In this document: positions 25,301-39,107 of the stretch, in pieces
Position numbering within the stretch: position 1 is the stretch's first letter
Layout: the number at the start of each line of letters is the position of its first letter
Origin: Rotaria sordida
Lineage: Eukaryota; Rotifera; Eurotatoria; Philodinida; Philodinidae
Length of the DNA stretch: 64,000 nt
Direction: 5' to 3'
NCBI GenBank assembly: GCA_905250125.1
Contig: CAJNOL010000808.1
Span: 1 to 64,000, forward strand
Notes under the pieces: generated by a model
Database searches by the model: none
Seen by the model: the letters and a program-made list of their open reading frames with translations, nothing else
Told to the model about the DNA's origin: nothing
Position numbers and translations under genes: made by a program

Positions 25301-28300
25301 AATGGTGTTCAATATCATTTTTATCAACCTGTACATACATATGTACTTAATCCAAAATCGATTACAGCTGGTGAATTATATGGTGAATTTAATAAAACAA
25401 CAATGGAATGGAAAGATGGTCTTATGGGTAGTAGTGTTAGACAATGTGTTCAAGATCAATCAAAAGATCATCATTGGATTATTTGTGATGGTATATTTTA
25501 TTAAGATTTATTGAAAAATAAAAGTTTTGTTTTGTTTTGTATTCTTCTAGGTCCGGTTGATGCCGTTTGGATTGAAAATTTAAATACAGTACTTGATGAT
25601 AATAAAATGTAAATATATTATTTGGTTTCTTTTTTTTTTTTTTTTTATAAAACACGATCTAAAAGGAGTATTGAAGTGTAGGGAGAAGAATTTGGACTCC
25701 TACAGATGAACTATTTCCTTATTGTATTTCTATAAAGGATTAACTAAAAGGATGTTGAAGAAATTTATCTCAAAATAGAAATAATAAGACAGTCCCCTCT
25801 ATGATTGCAAGGATTACGCTAACAATTTTTTTAAAATATTATATGACAAAGTTTTATTTTCCTCTTCATAGGTTATGTTTAGCTAATAGTGAACGTATTA
25901 AATATACACCTTTTATGCATATGGTTTTTGAAGTACAAGATTTAGCTTGTGCTTCACCAGCTACTGTCAGTCGGTATGTTTTTTTTTTCAATTGAGTTCA
26001 ATTTTATTTCTGCATAATTGATATTTTGTTATTTTAAAGTTGTGGTATGGTGTACATTGATTCAAATGATATACGATGGCATCCATATGTTAAAACATGG
26101 AGTCGAAAATTTGAAGAAAAATTTGGCGAATTATATACAGAATATCTTTTAAATTTATACAATACTCATATTGATAAAGGTCTTACTTTCATACGAAAAA
26201 ATTGTAAAGAAGTTATTAAACAGGTACGATAAAAGATTGAAAATTATTATGATATAAGATTTTAAGTTTTTTTTTTTTTAAAAAATTATTTTATGTGAGC
26301 TTTGATTTAGTAGTTGAATATCTTTAAGACGAACTCAAAAATCAATTGTAATTAATCATAAATGCATATTAGGAGAGTTGGCTTATTCAAGGATATAATA
26401 AGATGCCCACAACAGAGCCCGTTGCATTTAAAATTTTCTAACCCGAATAGGACAGTTACTCTGAAGATACTTGATACATTTTTTCTAGATTTTTGTATTC
26501 AGTTACTAGGACAGCCTACACATTTCTCAGATGACTAGAGCCCATCGGATTCAGAAACAACCCCACGGGTGCTAGCCGGCAACTCAAAATTTGAGCGAAA
26601 TATCTTTGAAATATTCGAACAATATTTTCGTAGCGAAATTTAGGCAAAAAAAAGCCTATAAAAACTTTAATATACCACAAGTATCAAGTCTCGCTAGGAT
26701 TGATATGGCAGAATATCATAAATGCGGATTTGTATTCAGAGATTTTGACCATGAAAACTTGTTTCAAATGCAACCAATATTATATTTTGAATCAGCATAA
26801 AAATCGGCGTCGAATAGAATACTCATTCCATAAAATCAGTTTTCGTCAAAGTTTGATCTTAGGAGGAGAACCACGCGTTAGGCTAATCGAAAAGATCTGT
26901 AGGACAACGAAAGGGCTGAAATTTGATGAAAATTAGTTTTCAATATTGAGTACACTTTTCGATGTGGATTTTTATGTTGATTCTGAATATGAATCCGTAT
27001 TTATGATATTTTGCTATCATAGCGAAAAAAACCGATTTTCTCAACAATTGAACCATATTTTTCAAAAAGAATGCATAGATGTTGTTTTCTAATCATATGA
27101 CAAGTACAATAAAAAAGAAGACGTATCGAGACTTGATGCTCTTAGCGTATTTCAAGTTTTATTGGTTTTTCTGTTGTTTTTTTTCTAGTATAAGTTTCAC
27201 AACAAAAAAAAAAACATGCAGTTTTATTTTTATATGAATCTCGAAAGTTGAAATGATTTTTTGTTTCTTTAGGTTGATATTGCTAAAGTAATAACATTAT
27301 GTTGTTTAATTGATTCCTTATTAACAACTGATAATAAAATTGATCTTAAATTAGAAGAAGCTAAACTAAAAATTATGATTGCAACAACATTTGTATTTTG
27401 TTATGTATGGAGTATTGGTGGTAATATAATATCAAAAGATTGGGATCAATTTGATACATTTGTTCGACAACAATTTGATGAAGATGCTGATGCTAAATTA
27501 GGTCAAGGTGGTGATTTATTTTCATATGAAATTGATGTACATCATCGTCGAATGGAAACATGGGAAAAAAGTGTACCGGCATTTAAATATGATAAAACAA
27601 AACCATTTTTTGATTTACTTGTACCAAATATTGATTCATGTCGTTTTGGTTATTTACTTGAAAAATTAGTTTCAGTTAATAAATCTGTTTTATTTACTGG
27701 TGAAACAGGTGTTGGTAAAACAGTTATTGCACGTGCACAATTATTAAAATTAGCTGATGAACAAAGTATAGTACCATTATTTTTAAATTTTTCAGCTCAA
27801 ACAAGTAGTAAACGAACACAAGAAATGATTGTACCAAAATTAGAAAAAAGAAAAAAAAATGCTCTAGGACCACCAAGAGGAAAACGTATGGTTATATTAA
27901 TTGATGATCTTAATATGCCTAAACTTGAAACATATGGTGCTCAACCACCAATGTAAAATCTTTTAGTTTGTTTTTTTTCTTCTCTTAATTTTTCTTTTTT
28001 TTTTAGTGAACTTTTACGACAATATCAAGATTTTGGTGGTCTTTATGATCGTGAAACATTAAAATGGGTTGATATTCATGATGTTATTTTATGTGCTGCA
28101 TGTGGTCCACCAGGTGGTGGTCGTAATCCAACAACAGCACGTCTACTTCGACATTTTGCTGTATTTGCTATACCAGCACCATCAGAATATAGTCTTAAAC
28201 ATATATTTAAATCAATTCTTAATGGTTATTTAGCTGATTTTAATCAAAGTACAAAAACAGCTGGAGATGGTATTATTGATGCAGCTGTTGAAATTTATCT

Positions 28301-31300
28301 ACGTATGAGTGCTGAATTATTACCAACACCAACAAAATCTCATTATGTATTTAATTTACGAGATTTATCAAAATGTATTCAAGGAATTTTACAAGTAAGA
28401 ATAAAAATTTTTCTTTTTTAATATATTGAAATTTTAATTTTCTTTTTTTTATTGAATAGGTTAAACCAGAAAGTATATCTGATCGTGATGGTTTAGTACG
28501 TGTATTTTTTCATGAATCAATGCGTGTATTTCATGATCGTTTAATAAATGATGATGATAAACAATATTTTCATACAATGCTTTCAGAATTATCTACACGT
28601 TTATTTGCTATACAAATTGAACCAACAACATTTGTTCAAAAACCAATTATATTTGGTGATTTTATGAAAGTTGGTGCACCAAAAAATGAACGTCTTTATG
28701 AAGAAATAACTGATATGAATAAAATTCGAAATATTTTACAAGATTATCAAGAAGATTATAATTTAACAAATAATAAAAATACACGTCTTGTTTTTTTTAT
28801 GGATGCTATTGAACATATAGCACGTATAGCTCGTATTATACGACAAGATCGTGGTAATGCATTATTAGTTGGTGTTGGTGGTACAGGAAAACAATCATTA
28901 ACACGTCTTGCTAGTCATATGTGTGGTTATAAATGTTTTCAAATTGAATTATCACGTGGTTATAATTATGATAGTTTTCATGAAGATTTAAAAAAATTAT
29001 ATGAACAAACTGGACCAAATAATCAAAATACGGTTTTTCTATTTACAGATAATCAAATTGTTGTTGAAGAATTTCTTGAAGATGTTAATAATATTCTTAA
29101 TTCAGGTGAAGTACCAAATTTATTTGATAAACAAGATGAATATGAAAAAATGATTATTGGATGTCGAGTAAGTCAAAAAAAAAAAATAAGAAAATATTGA
29201 ACAATTTGTTTGTCTTATGTTTCATAGCCTGGTGCAAAAGAAGCTGGTGTAGCAGAAAATGATCGTGATGGAATTTATACATTTTTTATAAATCGTGTTC
29301 GAAATAATCTACATTTAGTTTTATGTATGTCACCAGTTGGTTCATCATTTCGAACACGTTGCCGTATGTTTCCATCACTTGTTAATTGTTGTACAATTGA
29401 TTGGTTTTCTGAATGGCCACGTGAAGCTTTATTATCTGTTGCACATACATCATTTGAAAAATATCCATGGCCAAAAGGTGAAGAATTTATGGTTAAATCA
29501 TTAGCACAAATGTGTGTTGAAATACATATGAGTGTATCAACAAAAGCAAGACAATTATTATCAGAATTAAGACGATATTATTATACAACACCAACATCAT
29601 ATCTTGAATTAATTAATTTATATTTAATGATGCTTAATGATAAGAAAAAGTAAAAAAAGATATTTTGTTAATTGAATTGTTCTTTTTTTTGTTTTGTTTT
29701 ATAGAGAAATTGATAATGCACGTGCACGTGTTGAACGTGGTTTAAAAAAATTAGAAGAAACAAATGTACTTGTTGACGAGATGCAATTAGAATTAGTTGC
29801 ATTAGAACCACAATTAAAAAAGAAATCTGATGAAACAGCTAAACTTATGGAAACATTAGCTATTGATCAAGAAAAAGCTGATGAGGTATAAAATTTTGAC
29901 GAAAAACAAAAAAAAATTTAAAGAAATACTTTCTTTTAATGTCTTTCAAAAAAAAGTGTTTTTTTTTTAAACTTATTCAGTTATTATATTTTTGTATGGT
30001 TTTTAGCACATAGAGCAAAAGAAAAACATGTTTCAATTGACTTAATTTTCGATATCGATTTAACATTGAAAATAAGAAGTCGTATTAGAATTTCGAGGAA
30101 AACAATATAAAATAAAAGTTATTAGTGCAATCTCTGCATGATTAAAATGTGAAACACGATGTAATTATTGTTACTATTTACAGAAACATTGTTTTATTCT
30201 ATCTGTTTTGGAACGCATTTCTTCAATATCCTTTTACTTGATCATTCAGCACTACAATAAGGAAATAGTGCATTTATTATAATATCTATAATGCGACGGA
30301 GCAGGGATGTCGAAATTTCTACCCCTATACTTCAACACTCATTTTAGATCGTGTTTCACAAAATATGATACGAGCTCAATACGTGTAATAATGATTGTTG
30401 ACCGTAGACTAAAAACTGAGGTCTTTGTTTGACTTTTTCATTTGCTAATTTTTATAATGATGAATTGTAATATTGATCGTATGAAAAATCAGTTGCAGCT
30501 TTTATTTGGTTTTTCGTCAATAGGTTTTATAAAATGTTTTGTTCTTTTAACTATTAAAAACTGAAGGAAGCTTTTTTTTGATAATGAGAGAAACCTGATC
30601 ATAAAAATAAAGATTCTTGACCTATAGTATGCTTATACAATACTTTCAAAAAACTACTGTTTTTTCCTATAGGAACGTTCTATCTTAACGGCATGAATTT
30701 ACCACTTTTATTAGTTGATGTTAGAAGAGTTTTTTTTTATTAAACAAAAAAAATCAATAAAAGCAAACATTTTGTAGTTTTTCAATACTTACACATTTTC
30801 TGTTTCATTATAATAATTATTTGCTTGAATTTTATTCCGAGTTTAATAGAATTATTCATGTCATAATAACCATATATTCTTTGTGATTTCATCATACACC
30901 TAATTCATTGGATGGTTTTTCATCAGACAGTTTGGCGTCATACTATGCCGTACCATTCAAAAAGACAAAAATTTCATGTTTGTATTCATAATCAGACAAA
31001 ATTTTCAAAAATGACAATTAAAAGTTTATTAATTTAAAAAAAAATCTATCAGATCATCTGAATCTAAGAATACGTTCTTTATTTGACTTTGAAAAGTTAA
31101 AAGATTATCTAATAATTGAACATATTATTATTTACTCTTGTATGATAACAATCAATATTATAATGCTTTTGATATATATATAGGTACGTCGTGTTGTCAT
31201 GGAAGATGAAGCTGTTGCACGTGTGAAAGCTGAAGAAACTCAAGCAATGAAAGATGATGCTCAACGTGATCTTAATCAAGCATTACCAGCTGTTGAAAAA

Positions 31301-34300
31301 GCTAATGAAGCAATTGGACGTTTAAAAAAAGAATCTATTGGTGAAGTTCGAACATTTACTAAACCACCTCATATGGTTGAAGTTGTTATGCAAGCTGTTT
31401 GTATTATGTTCGAAAAGAAAAAAGTAAGTCTTTGTTTTTTTTTTTCTTTTGATAAGAAAATATTGATTTTCACATATATATATATATTTTCATCGGATTA
31501 GGATTGGCCATCAGCTAAACTTTTACTTGGTGAGGCTGATCTTATAAATCAAATTCGTAATTATCCAAAAGATAATATTCCTGAATCAGTTTTACGTGAT
31601 TTAAAACCATATATACAAATGTCAAATTTTAATTATAAAGATATATTACAAAGTTCAGTTGCATGTGCAAGTCTTGCTGAATGGGTTATAGCTATGGATA
31701 TGTATGCAAAAATTTCTAAAGAAGTTGAACCTAAACGTAAACGTGTTGCTGCAGCTGAAGCTGATTTACGTGCTGTTACTGACCAATTAAAAAAGAAACA
31801 ACAACAATTACAACAAGTTGAAGCTAAAATAAAAGAACTTCAAGAATCATATGATCATCAAGTTGCTGAAAAGAAAAAACTTGAAATATCAATTATGCAA
31901 ACACAATCACGTTTAAAACGTGCATCAAAATTAACAACAGCATTAGCTGATGAACAAATACGTTGGAAAGAAAATATTAATGAATTTAATGAACAAATGA
32001 AAACTGTTACTGGTAATGTATTTGTATCATCAGCATGTGTTGCTTATTATGGAGCTTTTCCAGCATTATATCGACAAGAAGTATGATTTATTTATTTATT
32101 TTTTTTGTATTCGTTGCCAAGAAAAGAACTTTTTTTTTGTTTTCAGCTTGTCGAACTTTGGGTTACTGGATGTAAAGAACATAAAATACCTGTATCAGAT
32201 AATCCATCAATTATAAATGTACTTGCTGATGCTTTTTCAATTCGACAATGGGTTACACAAGGTTTACCACGTGATGATTTTAGTACAGAAAATGCTATAC
32301 TGGTTACAAAAGGTCGTCGATGGCCTTTGTAAGAAAGATTTTTTTTTTTGAAATTTTTTGTTGATTTATTTGATAAATATCTCATATTTTTTTTTTTTTA
32401 AGAATTATTGATCCACAAGAACAAGCAAATCGTTGGATTAAAAATAAAGAAAAAGATAATGCATTAAAAGTTATTAAAATGACTGATGGACACTTTTTAC
32501 GTATATTAGAAAATTGTGTTCGTATTGGTATGCCTTTATTATTAGAAGATGTTGGTGAAACACTTGATCCAGCATTAGAACCTATTTTACTTAAACAAAC
32601 ATTTATGTCGGTATGTATTCATAGATGATCGAACTATTCGTTATAATATTACAAATATATTTGTACATTACCAATTAATTTTATAGAAAGTAATGACGAA
32701 AAAAAAATAATAATGAGGAGATAGTATAGTCTCTAAAAAGAATTGATACAAAGATTCTTCAGTATTGTTTCAGTACTTGATTTCAATGAGTTTCTTGTTG
32801 ATCGTTGGGTTCGGAAATGGTATTCCTACTTCCAAGATTTGATCATTTTTCTAAGTATTTCGACTGGAATCAGTCTGTGCACTGTTATTTGAGTACATTT
32901 GAAGAGTCTTTTGTATGAAAAAATTTCAAATTCTCTTAGCGAAATGTAAGTTTAAGCTGAAATTGCGAATATTTCTTCGAATGTATCTGTAGCAAAACCT
33001 TTTGCAGAGTTTTACAAATCCATTTTTTTCAATTCAAAATTCAAATTAATTTCTACAAAGTTAACTGACGATGTGCAAATATATGGTACTATAAAATATT
33101 GCAACATTTTTCGTGTATCATTTTGTGAAAAAAAAAAAAAAAAAACTTATTTTAGGGTGGTCGATTATTAATTCGTCTTGGTGATTCGGATATTGAATAT
33201 GATAGTAATTTTAAATTTTATATGACTACTAAATTAGGCAATCCACATTATTTACCAGAAATTTGTATTAAAGTAACAATTATAAATTTTAGTGTTACAA
33301 AACAAGGTTTAGAAGATCAAATTTTAAGGTATGATAAAGATTTTAAAAAAAGAACCATCATTGCCGTCAACATTAATAAGAATTTCAATAGTGATTTGTG
33401 TAGAGAATTTTATTTCGAAAATAAAAATGGTTGCTAGTTTTCTAAGGATAGAATCTTCGAAAAGTTTAAGCTTCGGCTTTTCAGGAACTTTATTCTTGGA
33501 AAACTAACAATTGGTTTCATCTTCGAAATAAAATTTTCTACATACCACACTATTACTAGTTTTAATAACAGTGGAAAAATCTTGAAAATAAACCTAGTCA
33601 AATAATTTTGAGTTTCACTATACATATATATATATTCTTATTCTAGTGATGTTGTTCGACTTGAACGACCTGATCTTGATGAAGAAATGAATCGTCTTAT
33701 TGTAACAATGAATAATGATCGAAATCAATTGAAAGCAATTGAAGATAAAATTCTTAAAATGTTATTTGAAAGTGAAGGAAATATTCTTGATAATGAAGAA
33801 TTAGTTAATTCACTTAATGATTCAAAAGTATATTAAAATATTTCTAATAAATTATGTAAAAATTTTCAAAAAAAATAAAACAAAAATTTTATAGGTAACA
33901 TCATCAGCTATAAAACGACGTCTTGAAGAAACATTAAAAACTGAAGCAAATATTTCAGCTGCACGTGAAAAATATCGTCGAGCAGCTAAACGTGGTTCAT
34001 TATTATATTTTGTTGTAGCTGATTTAGGTTTAATTGATCCAATGTATCAATTTTCTCTACGTTATTTTACACAATTATTTAATACAACTATTGAAAATAG
34101 TACAAAAAGTGATGATCTTAATGAACGTTTACAAATTATTCTTGATGCAACAACGGAAAATATTTATACAAATGTATCTCGGTATGAATAAAACAAAAAA
34201 AAAAAAAAAAAAAAAAAAAATCAAACAACAATTCATTCGATTCTTTGTTTTTTTATGTTTAGTGGTCTATTTGAAAAAGATAAACTTGTATTTAGTTTTC

Positions 34301-37300
34301 TTCTTTGTGCTGAAATATTAAAATTAGAAGGAATTATAAATGAGATTGAATGGAACTTTTTACTTCGTGGTGGTTTAATAACTGAAGAAGTAAATAGAAT
34401 TTATTTTCTAGAAAAATTTAATATAGATTTTTTTTTTACTAATCATTTAGAAACGACCACCAAAACCAAGTCATGATTGGTTAATAACTGAACATTGGAA
34501 TCAAGCATTATTATTAGTTGAAGTATGTGATGGATTTAAAAATTTACCACGTGATATTGAACAATATCAACAACCAATTTATGTACAAATTAATCCAGAA
34601 TTACGTATTGCTATAAATAGTCAGGATATGACAACAAATGTTCCAAGTGAATATGATACAAAATTATCAGATTTTCAAAAATTAGTATTTGTTAAAGCAT
34701 TTGCACCTTATTTACTTGTACAATGTATAACATATTTTGTTGCACAACAATTAGGAAAAAAATTTGTTGAAAGTCCATCTGTTGAATTACCTATTCTTTA
34801 TCAAGATATGTCAAATCGTACGGCATTAGTATTTATTTTAAGTACAGGTTCTGATCCAATGTCAAGTTTTACAAGATTTGCTACTGAAATGAATATGTCG
34901 AATAGGTTTGTTTGATTATGGAGTTTTCTTTCTTTTAATTTACTGTTTTCAGTATTTTATTATCAATAGTCAAAATCTGTAAATTCTAACAATAGTTCAT
35001 TGTAAAATATGAGCAAAGTTTTATCATCATTTCAAAAATTTTCATCACGTTCTTAGATGAGAAGAATGAAGGAAGAATAGCCGTCGTTTGGTTACCTTGC
35101 AGAATAGTGTGCTGTCTAGCAGCAGATTTAATAGAGCAATATCTTTCCTACAACTATGACTAGTTGTAGTTCTGAAGAGAAGGTCGGTCTGAAGCAGAAT
35201 TCTTGCACTTAATAACTTGAGCTTCTCATACTTACTAACTAACCACATGCGCCTGCCCGAAAGGTTGTCCAACTTTCACAGAAGGCGATCCTGAGCTGAA
35301 GGTAACCATCCGTTTCACACATTTAGACTAGTCACCTGTCTGTAGTACTGTAAGTCTCACTGACTACAAAAAAGATAGATCAGCTTTTTTACTGTTTCAC
35401 CGTATACCGAAAGATATTAGGTATTATTATTTACTAACTATATACTAGCTATAAGAGTAGGTGTATATCACAATGTAGTCCTCATGCTATTGGAGGGATG
35501 ATCCGAGACAAACAGCTGTTAGTAACTTGCCCAGGGTCATTTCATATCTCATAGTATCAAGATTTAAACATAGCACCTTTTGGATACATGTCGAACTACA
35601 TAGTCACTCAGCTATAATGGACTATCTTCTTAGATACACTCGAATATATTATTGTTACCATAGATGTAATAAATTTTAATATGTATTAGATGTGTGACTG
35701 TTCTCAGGTCAAAAGAACTGGCCAACCAGAATGATCAGTCTTTTTGAGCTTTTCACCACTCATTTTGATAACCCTAATCATGAATTAATAATTCATTTGA
35801 CCAGTTGCCGTTCAATTCACATGAGCTAGTGAACAGCTGCAGTGTCACGAACTGAAATACAGCTGTCATACATCTAATATACATTAAAAGTACATTATAA
35901 AATTGATTAATGAATATGAATATCTTCTACAATCGAAGTTTGAATTCAAATCTGACTTCAATCAAATTGATATTATGATAAACAAATGATTTAGTAACAT
36001 AAACACAGTAGAAAAATATATTATACACAAAATTTATGACATATTATTATTTTCAAAATTTGATTTTCTTAATAAAACTCATATCATTTATATAGTTACA
36101 AAGCAATTTCTCTTGGTCAAGGTCAAGGTCCTGTTGCTGAAGATATGATTTCAAAATCTGTTGTTGCTGGTGAATGGATATTCTTACAAAATTGTCATTT
36201 AGCTGCTAGTTGGATGATAAATATGGAAGCAATTGTTAAAAATATAAATGAAGGCATAACACCATGTCATAATAATTTTCGTTTATTTCTAAGTTCAATG
36301 CCAGCTAAAACATTTCCAGTTAGTGTTTTACAAAATAGTGTTAAAGTAACAAGTGAACCACCAAAAGGTATACGTGCAAATATGAAACGTGCTTTTATTG
36401 ATATAACACCAACATTTTTTGAAACACATCGTAAGTTTTTGTTTCTTTTTTTTTTTTTTTGTATTTTGAAATTGGTTTTTTTTTATTTAATAAGGTTTGG
36501 AAATGGATTGGAAAAAGATTGTATTTGGTATTTGTTTCTTTCATGCAATTTTATTAGAAAGAAAAAAATTTGGTCCATTAGGCTTTAATATTCGTTATGA
36601 ATTTAATGATGTAAGATTTTTTTTGTTTTTTTTTTTTTTAATTTAATTACAAAGAAAAAAAACTTTCTTTTCATTTACAGAGTGATCGTGAATGTGCTTT
36701 ATTAAATTTTGATATGTTCTGTAAAGAAGGAGCAATCCCATGGGATGCATTGATTTATATTACTGGTGAGATTTGTTTTTGTTTTTCTTAAAATAGGAAA
36801 TTTTTTATTTCTTATTGTTTCTTAGGTGAAATTACATATGGTGGTCGTGTAACAGATTCTTGGGATCAACGATGTTTACGTACAATTTTACGACAATTTT
36901 TTTCACCTGAAACATTAGCATCTGATTATAAATATTCACCTTCAGGCATATATTATTGTCCTGAAAGAAAATTTCTTCAACAATATCGTGATTATATTGA
37001 AGAATTACCAATAAATGATAATCCTGAAATATTTGGAATGAATTCAAATGCAAATATTACATTTCAAGTAAAAAATTTTCTTTTAATTTTATTATTTTTT
37101 TTTTGGAGTAAAAGATATTTTTTATATTTATAGACACAAGAATCGAATTATCTTGTTAATACAATTATTGATATACAACCACGTGTATCATCTGGTGGTG
37201 CTGGTAAATCAAATGATGAAATTGTTTATGAATTAGCCGAAACAATCTTAGCTAAATTACCGGAAAAATTAGATATTGAAAAAGCACCACGATCATTATT

Positions 37301-38799
37301 TGAACCGGATGCTAAAGATCGTTTAAATTCTTTAACAACTGTTCTTCAACAAGAAGTTGATCGTTATAATCGTCTTTTAAATATTATTAAATTATCACTT
37401 AGTAATCAAATGAAAGCTATCAAAGGTTTAGTTGTTATGGATGAAACATTAGAAAAAAGTAAGTTTAGTCTTTTTATTCAATTAGCAATTGACAATAGAA
37501 AGTTCTGGATCTTTTCAAACCTGACCGAGTTTGAGTTTTTGTTTGGTTTAAGTTTATATCCGGATTTTATTTCAGACTCGGTTTTGTATTCAATTTCGAA
37601 TCTGAATAGAGAAAAACTAACGTCAACCTGCATACGAGAGAAGTCCTCCGACTGATAAATCACTTTTAAGTTGAGACTATACGTATTACTATACTCGACT
37701 GCGTCCAAGCAGTGCTTTATACAGATCTTTTCTTTTCTGGAGAAGCGAAAACTTGTTTTTGGAAGCACAGAAACATAGTATGTGGCACAATTATTACAAA
37801 CTCTAGGAAGATCAGTGCGATCTTTTAAGAGATGCCGTTTCCTCAGTCAGCACGCTGGATAAAATACTGCGTCCATGATTGGATCTGAATCCACAAAAAC
37901 ATAGATCCGCATTTTCTACTTCATAATATGATTATCAATATTTTCTTTTCAGTGTACACTGCTTTTCTCAATAATCAAGTACCTTCTATTTGGACTGATG
38001 CTGCTTATCCATCATTAAAATCATTAGCATCATGGATTAAAGATTTATTATTACGTTGTGATTTTATAGGGGTAATTATCGTTATTTAAAAACATATCAA
38101 CTAGAGTGTTCTTTTTTTCATTTTTTCTTTTCCAGCTTTGGATTACTCATGGTTTACCAAAATCATATTGGTTACCGGGTCTTTTCTTTCCTCAAGGTTT
38201 TCTAACAGGCATTCTACAAGTTCATGCCCGTAAATATGATTTACCTATCGATGAATTAAGTTTTCATTTTACTATCTTACCATTTGAACGTGATCATACA
38301 ACATATAATGAACAAGCTAAACGTTTAGATTATGGAAAGAAACTTGATGTTGATGAACAAGTAATTCAAATTTTATAAAAATAAATTTCTTTAAAATAAA
38401 ATTTTTTTTTAGTTACCACATGTTAAAGATGGTGTTATTCTTCATGGATTATATATGGAAGCATTTCGTTGGGATAATGAACAAAAACAAATTGTTGATG
38501 CTGCTCGAGGTGAAATGATAGCAACATTACCAATGTTACATATGGAACCAAAACAAAATTATGTTGTTGATCCAACACAGTATATTTCACCATTATATAA
38601 AACAGCAGCAAGAGCTGGTGTTTTATCAACAACAGGTAAATAAACAAAAGTCAAAAATTTATAATAAACCTTTTTTTCTTTTTTTTTTAAATTAGGTCAT
38701 TCAACAAACTTTGTCGTAACAGTAAATCTACCAACTGATAAACCACAAGATTATTGGATAGCAATGGGCAGTGCATTGCTTTGCCAAGTATCGGACTGA
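16352..38799 (+). CDS. DNAH6: Axonemal dynein heavy chain 6 (inner arm), complete
   Basis: Single-headed inner-arm dynein motor of motile cilia: 4,137 aa in 56 exons (12,414 coding nt), close to vertebrate DNAH6 (~4,158 aa). The N-terminal [18 protein letters not shown]6-like tail and C-terminal [16 protein letters not shown] identify it. Exon 5 (17339-17361) is only 23 nt. Residues ~470-503 are a Pro/Ala/Gln-rich insert. The ring contains the AAA1 P-loop GPAGTGKT (Lys1468; 23243-23266) with CFDEFNRI Walker B, AAA2 GPTLGGKT (Lys1749), AAA3 GETGVGKT (Lys2092) and AAA4 GVGGTGKQS (Lys2443). The coiled-coil stalk and microtubule-binding tip span about residues 2677-3000 (29705-32080), followed by AAA5, AAA6 and the C-terminal domain. 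No frameshift or stop was found. Large introns: 17362-18032, 20806-21191, 23500-23880, 24579-25104, 26224-27272, 29886-31183, 32611-33155, 33329-33646, 34906-36095, 37459-37952. An AATAAA lies at 38938. All four P-loop lysines are intact. Confidence 0.98.
17391..17994. repeat. Foldback element in DNAH6 intron 5
   Basis: Nearly perfect long palindrome of ~300-nt arms with almost no spacer. The left end ATTACTCCAATCGACACCC (17395) pairs with GGGTGTCAATTGGAATAGT near 17971. Inner parts pair too, for example CAGTCGAAAAGAATGTTCC (17634) with GGAACATTCGTTTCGACTG (17743). No ORF. Related sequence occurs at 47520-47880 and 53260-53400, so it belongs to a dispersed family. Confidence 0.88.
20806..21191. 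other. DNAH6 intron 15 with a GC-rich insert
   Basis: Positions about 20845-20975 are much richer in G+C than the surroundings. They contain imperfect repeats of AGAGATTTTTC (20876, 20906) and a CTCTCTGATCAGAGAGA palindrome near 20932. The rest is ordinary AT-rich intron. Origin unknown. Confidence 0.5.
23545..23800 (+). repeat. Dispersed repeat, copy A, in DNAH6 intron 26
   Basis: Begins ACGATTTAAAAGGAGTGCTG and ends near GAAGAAATATGCCCTAAAAT. The same start and end blocks occur in copies B (25648-25790) and C (reverse strand, 30185-30358). Non-coding. Confidence 0.65.
25648..25790 (+). repeat. Dispersed repeat, copy B, in DNAH6 intron 31
   Basis: ACACGATCTAAAAGGAGTAT at the left and GGATGTTGAAGAAATTTATC at the right. 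It is a shorter relative of copy A and matches copy C more closely. Confidence 0.65.
26660..27165. repeat. Foldback-like element in DNAH6 intron 33
   Basis: TATCAAGTCTCG near 26682 is reverse-complemented near 27124 (CGAGACTTGATG). AATATCATAAATGCGGAT (26713) pairs with ATCCGTATTTATGATATT (26995). The inner segment CAGCATAAAAATCGGCGTCG (26796) also matches the right arm. No credible ORF, despite short open frames. Confidence 0.65.
30185..30358 (-). repeat. Dispersed repeat, copy C, in DNAH6 intron 38
   Basis: Reverse-strand copy of the repeat at 23545 and 25648. On the minus strand it begins AACACGATCTAAAATGAGTG and reaches GGATATTGAAGAAATGCG. Confidence 0.65.
35465..35625 (-). repeat. Decayed tRNA-derived SINE in DNAH6 intron 47
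   Basis: Read on the minus strand it shows a pol III A-box-like TAGCTGAGTGACTA (35601-35614) and a degraded B-box-like ATGTTTAAATCT (about 35560-35571). The block ACCCTGGGCAAGTTACTA (35521-35538) follows. The order resembles the tRNA-like head and body found in many animal SINEs. The family is not identified. Confidence 0.45.
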
Positions 38800-38937
38800 T
38801 AAAATGGATATTTCTATTTCTTTCTTCCTATATTTAAGTGATGAATTAATTGTGTTCGATTTTTTTTTTTATATTCACTAGTAACATCATTTAGTGATCA
38901 CTGATAAATATATATTTTTTATCTTATTCATTTGAAA

Positions 38938-38943
38938 AATAAA
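38938..38943 (+). promoter_or_regulatory. Poly(A) signal AATAAA of DNAH6
   Basis: Canonical hexamer 139 nt after the DNAH6 stop and 165 nt before the next start codon. It fits independent transcription of the two same-strand genes. Confidence 0.5.
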
Positions 38944-39107
38944 ATAAACAGCGAAATAACACAAAAAAAACAACGAAAAGTTAATTGTTATGATAAGAAA
39001 TATTTTGTTATTCGATCCATTTTGTATGTATTTCAATTTATTGATAAAAAACATAATATAAGATAGAGGAAATAAACATTTGATTACTATAACTATTGTC
39101 GATAACA

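Noticed and set aside
26591-26936. Two open frames of 69 and 78 codons inside DNAH6 intron 33
   Set aside because: They lie in a palindromic repeat and show no domain; the dynein reading frame continues cleanly across the intron.
37410-37768. ORFs on both strands running past DNAH6 exon 52
   Set aside because: They extend into intron 52 (37459-37952); the dynein sequence resumes at 37953 with correct phase.
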